A DNA stretch of 64,000 nt from an uncultured Bacteroidales bacterium (GTDB lineage Bacteria; Bacteroidota; Bacteroidia; Bacteroidales; WCHB1-69), in the NCBI GenBank assembly GCA_947169105.1, contig CAMVOL010000002.1:62001-126000 (forward strand), read 5' to 3'. Both the position numbers and the translations under genes were made by a program. This document shows positions 61,366 through 64,000 of the stretch, one piece after another. Every line of letters begins with the position of its first letter. Position 1 is the first letter of the stretch. The notes below the pieces were generated by a model. The model ran no database searches. It was not told where the DNA came from and was given only the letters and a program-made list of their open reading frames with translations.

Positions 61366-61400
61366 TGAGTCCAAAAGTCCCCATCGTGCTTTTGGACTCA
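61366..61400 (+). terminator. Hairpin terminator after tonB
   Basis: TGAGTCCAAAAG/CTTTTGGACTCA 12-bp perfect stem; weak T tract. Confidence 0.65.
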
Positions 61401-61461
61401 TTTCATATAATGTAACCTGTAATATAACATGACAAACCTGTAACCTGATAAACTTGCAACT

Positions 61462-61998
61462 ATGAAAGACCTCTCCATGCACATTATGGACATTTTGCAG
61501 AACTCCACCCGCGCCGGTGCCACCGAGGTGACATTGGAGGTAATCGAGAATCCTGCTGCCGACACCCTCACCATCCGATTCATCGACAACGGCTGCGGAA
61601 TGGATGCCGAAACCGTCCAGAAGGTTATCAACCCGTTTTTCACCACCCGCACCACCCGCAAGGTGGGCCTCGGACTGCCGCTGCTGAAGCAGAACACCGA
61701 GCAGACCGGCGGGAGCCTCGACATCCAGTCGGAGAAGGGCAAAGGAACCACCGTGACCGCCGTCTTCGGCCTCACACACCTCGACCGCCCGCCGATGGGC
61801 GACCTCGCCGGCACCGTCGTCCTCACCGCCTCCGCCTACCCCGACATCCGCTTCATCTTCCACTACCACTCCGACCAAACCGACTACGTATTCGACACCG
61901 ACGAGGTGAACGAAGCCCTCGACGGGATGTCCATCCAGGAACCGGAAATCGTACAGTATCTCATTGAGATGGTGAAGGAGAACATCGGAGGGAAATGA
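61462..61998 (+). CDS. HATPase_c domain ATP-binding protein
   Basis: RFIDNGCGMDAETVQKVINPFFTTRTTRKVGLGLPLLKQNTEQTGGSLDIQSEKGKGTTV. Confidence 0.88.
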   Translation: MKDLSMHIMDILQNSTRAGATEVTLEVIENPAADTLTIRFIDNGCGMDAETVQKVINPFFTTRTTRKVGLGLPLLKQNTEQTGGSLDIQSEKGKGTTVTAVFGLTHLDRPPMGDLAGTVVLTASAYPDIRFIFHYHSDQTDYVFDTDEVNEALDGMSIQEPEIVQYLIEMVKENIGGK

Positions 61999-62082
61999 GA
62001 ATGGAAAATGGAAAATTGAAAACGGAAAACTGAAAACTGAAAACTGAAAATTGAGAACTGAGAACTGAAAACTGAAAACTAA
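61996..62082. repeat. GAAAACTGAAAACT-type low-complexity array, left of the four-helix-bundle gene
   Basis: gaaaatggaaaattgaaaacggaaaactgaaaactgaaaactgaaaattgagaactgag.. Confidence 0.9.
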
Positions 62083-62103
62083 TGCAACATTAAAGTTTAC
62101 ATT

Positions 62104-62460
62104 ATGAAAAAGAATGTTTTGGATGAAAAGTGTATGTTGTTTGCTGTGAGGATAGTGAAGTTCTATCAGTTTTTATGTACTGAAAAGAAAGAATATGTGT
62201 TGAGTAAACAGATACTGCGAAGTGGAACAAGTATAGGAGCCAATGTTCGTGAAAGCCGGAACGCTCAATCAAAAGCAGATTTCGCACACAAATTGAATAT
62301 TGCACTAAAGGAAGCTGATGAAACACAATACTGGCTTGAACTTCTAAAAATGTCCGATATAATTACTATAGATTATTTTGATACATTAAATCAAGATTTG
62401 TCAGAAATCATTGCACTCCTTATCACCTCAATCAAGACTGTCAAATTTAAAATTTCCTAA
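62104..62460 (+). CDS. Four helix bundle protein (S23/avd-like family)
   Basis: FAVRIVKFYQFL...LSKQILRSGTSIGANVRESRNAQSKADFAHKLNIALKEADETQYWLELL. Confidence 0.9.
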   Translation: MKKNVLDEKCMLFAVRIVKFYQFLCTEKKEYVLSKQILRSGTSIGANVRESRNAQSKADFAHKLNIALKEADETQYWLELLKMSDIITIDYFDTLNQDLSEIIALLITSIKTVKFKIS

Positions 62461-62467
62461 ATCCCCT

Positions 62468-62507
62468 CTCATTTTCCATTTTCCGTTTTCAATTTTCAAT
62501 TTAAAAA
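62468..62507. repeat. Inverted copy of the GAAAA(C/T)(T/G)G-type array, right of the four-helix-bundle gene
   Basis: cattttccattttccgttttcaattttcaattt. Confidence 0.85.
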
Positions 62508-63842
62508 GTGTTACCGTCGAATTATTCTTCCCGCAGCATCATCGCCCTGGCCTTGCCGATTATGGCGGGGAATTTGGCGCAGACGATCATCACGTTTGTG
62601 GATACGGCGTTTCTAGGCCATTTGGGGACGGTGGAACTGGGTGCCGCGATGATGGCGGGACTCTACTACTACGTCTTTTCCACGCTGGCGTGGGGTTTCG
62701 CGACGGGCATCCAGATTATTGTGGCGCGGCGCTTCGGCGAGAACAACCTGCCGGAGGTGGGCGCGGTGTTCAAACACGGTCTGCTGGTGGTGGCGGCCCT
62801 GTCGGCGATGCTGTTCCTGCTGCTGCACTATGGCACCGACATTTTCTTGAAAGGTATCATCTCGTCGCCCGACATCCTGAAAGTGTCGGAAGAGTTTATG
62901 CATTACCGGCACTACGGCATCATCTTCGTCTGCTTCAACTTCTTGTTCCGCTCGCTGTATGTGGGACTTTCCGACACGAAAATCATCATTTACACCACGT
63001 TGTTGATGGCGGTGGTGAACATCTTTTTCGACTATAGTTTCATTTTTGGTCATTGCGGAATGCCGGAGTTAGGGGTTTCGGGCGCGGCGATTGCCTCCGT
63101 GCTGGCCGAAATATCGGCGTTCATCTTCTTCATTTTCTATACGCTGTTCCGTCTTCCCACAAGAAAGTACGGCATCTTCCCCATCAAAAGGGTGCGGATG
63201 CCGTTGGTCAAGTCCATCGTGGGGCTGTCGCTGCCGACGATGGGCCAGCGGCTGGTCTCCTTCGGGGCGTGGTTCGTGTTTTTCGTGATGATTGAGCGTA
63301 CGGGGGAGCTGGCCGTGGCGGTGTCGGGCATCGTGCGCAGTGCCTATATGGTGATTTTGGTGCCGGTGTTTGCCTTTGCCGCCGCCGCCAACACGCTCAC
63401 CAGCCGTATTATCGGCGAGGGGCACAGCGATGAAGTGGGACATCTGCTCCGCCGGATTCTGAAAATCTGTCTCTGTTTCTTGGTGGTGCTGGTGGCGGTG
63501 TGTGCCGTCATCCCCGACACGATAGCCACCATCTACACCGATGACGCGGCGTTGGCGGCGGCCTCGGTGCCGTCGTTGCGGGTGGTGTGCGTAAGCGCCC
63601 TGCTGATGAGCGGTGCCTGCATCCTCTTTGAGGCGGTGTCGGGCACGGGCAAGACGATGGTGGCCTTCATCCTCGAATCGGCCATACTGGTCGTATATAT
63701 TGGTTATATTCTGTTTGTTACGAAATTATTCCCGATGCCCGTCGAGGTGATTTGGGTGGCGGAAATCCTCTACGCCATCCTGCTTGGGGCGGTGTCGTGG
63801 GGATACCTGCGGTGGGGCAAGTGGCACGGAATGAAGGTGTAA
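62508..63842 (+). CDS. MATE family efflux transporter (GTG start)
   Basis: IALALPIMAGNLAQTIITFVDTAFLGHLG; 12-TM layout. Confidence 0.92.
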   Translation: MLPSNYSSRSIIALALPIMAGNLAQTIITFVDTAFLGHLGTVELGAAMMAGLYYYVFSTLAWGFATGIQIIVARRFGENNLPEVGAVFKHGLLVVAALSAMLFLLLHYGTDIFLKGIISSPDILKVSEEFMHYRHYGIIFVCFNFLFRSLYVGLSDTKIIIYTTLLMAVVNIFFDYSFIFGHCGMPELGVSGAAIASVLAEISAFIFFIFYTLFRLPTRKYGIFPIKRVRMPLVKSIVGLSLPTMGQRLVSFGAWFVFFVMIERTGELAVAVSGIVRSAYMVILVPVFAFAAAANTLTSRIIGEGHSDEVGHLLRRILKICLCFLVVLVAVCAVIPDTIATIYTDDAALAAASVPSLRVVCVSALLMSGACILFEAVSGTGKTMVAFILESAILVVYIGYILFVTKLFPMPVEVIWVAEILYAILLGAVSWGYLRWGKWHGMKV

Positions 63843-64000
63843 AGGCTGCCGCGGCACGGGCGGCGGTGACGGAAGAATACCACAGGTGATGACGCGGAAG
63901 GGAGTGGGGAGATTCCGCCAGCCTGACGGCCGGCGGAATGGTGTGGGAAGTCGATGTGGAAAGGAGGGCAGAACTTCCAAACAGCATTAATCCTCGGAAT

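Noticed and set aside
63911-63938. ATTCCGCC..GGCGGAAT inverted repeat near the window end
   Set aside because: 8-bp arms in GC-rich sequence without a T tract; too weak to call a terminator, and context is cut by the window edge

Overview
The window is a chromosomal segment from a member of the Bacteroidota, probably Bacteroidales. Support comes from T9SS sorting domains, FISUMP domains and TAnnTTTG-type -7 promoter boxes. Housekeeping genes include: dnaX tail, MerR regulator, aminotransferases, YqgE, UXS-type SDR, THUMP-like methyltransferase, DUF349 protein, acyl-CoA ligase, deaminase, GT2, L,D-transpeptidase, RsmE, RodA/PBP2, polyprenyl synthase, membrane pyrophosphatase, tRNA-Glu, M23 peptidase, mannose-1-P guanylyltransferase, PHP protein, EF-G, TonB and MATE. 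Three accessory parts stand out. (1) A ~21.4 kb co-directional surface-protein locus (32576-53954, minus) encodes a beta-barrel-like protein, a 2955-aa giant with a TANFOR-like N-terminus, an FN3 protein, a 160-aa T9SS-sorted protein and a 2568-aa collagen-like/FISUMP giant. It follows a near-consensus promoter and a 5'UTR hairpin. A smaller paralogous pair (160-aa T9SS protein plus 1400-aa FISUMP giant) lies at 19429-24194. (2) An AT-rich island at about 16.4-19.4 kb is bounded on one side by ~240-bp direct repeats full of 28-nt palindromes. It carries an orphan XRE regulator, a 37-aa membrane peptide, a MoxR-like protein apparently lacking Walker A, a GIY-YIG-like protein and a PD-(D/E)XK-like protein. 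(3) A strongly structured, probably minus-strand ncRNA sits between rodA and the T9SS gene (about 24312-24451), with a nested hairpin, a 13-bp pseudoknot or terminator pairing and a U8 tail. All calls come from reading sequence and motifs; no database search was run.
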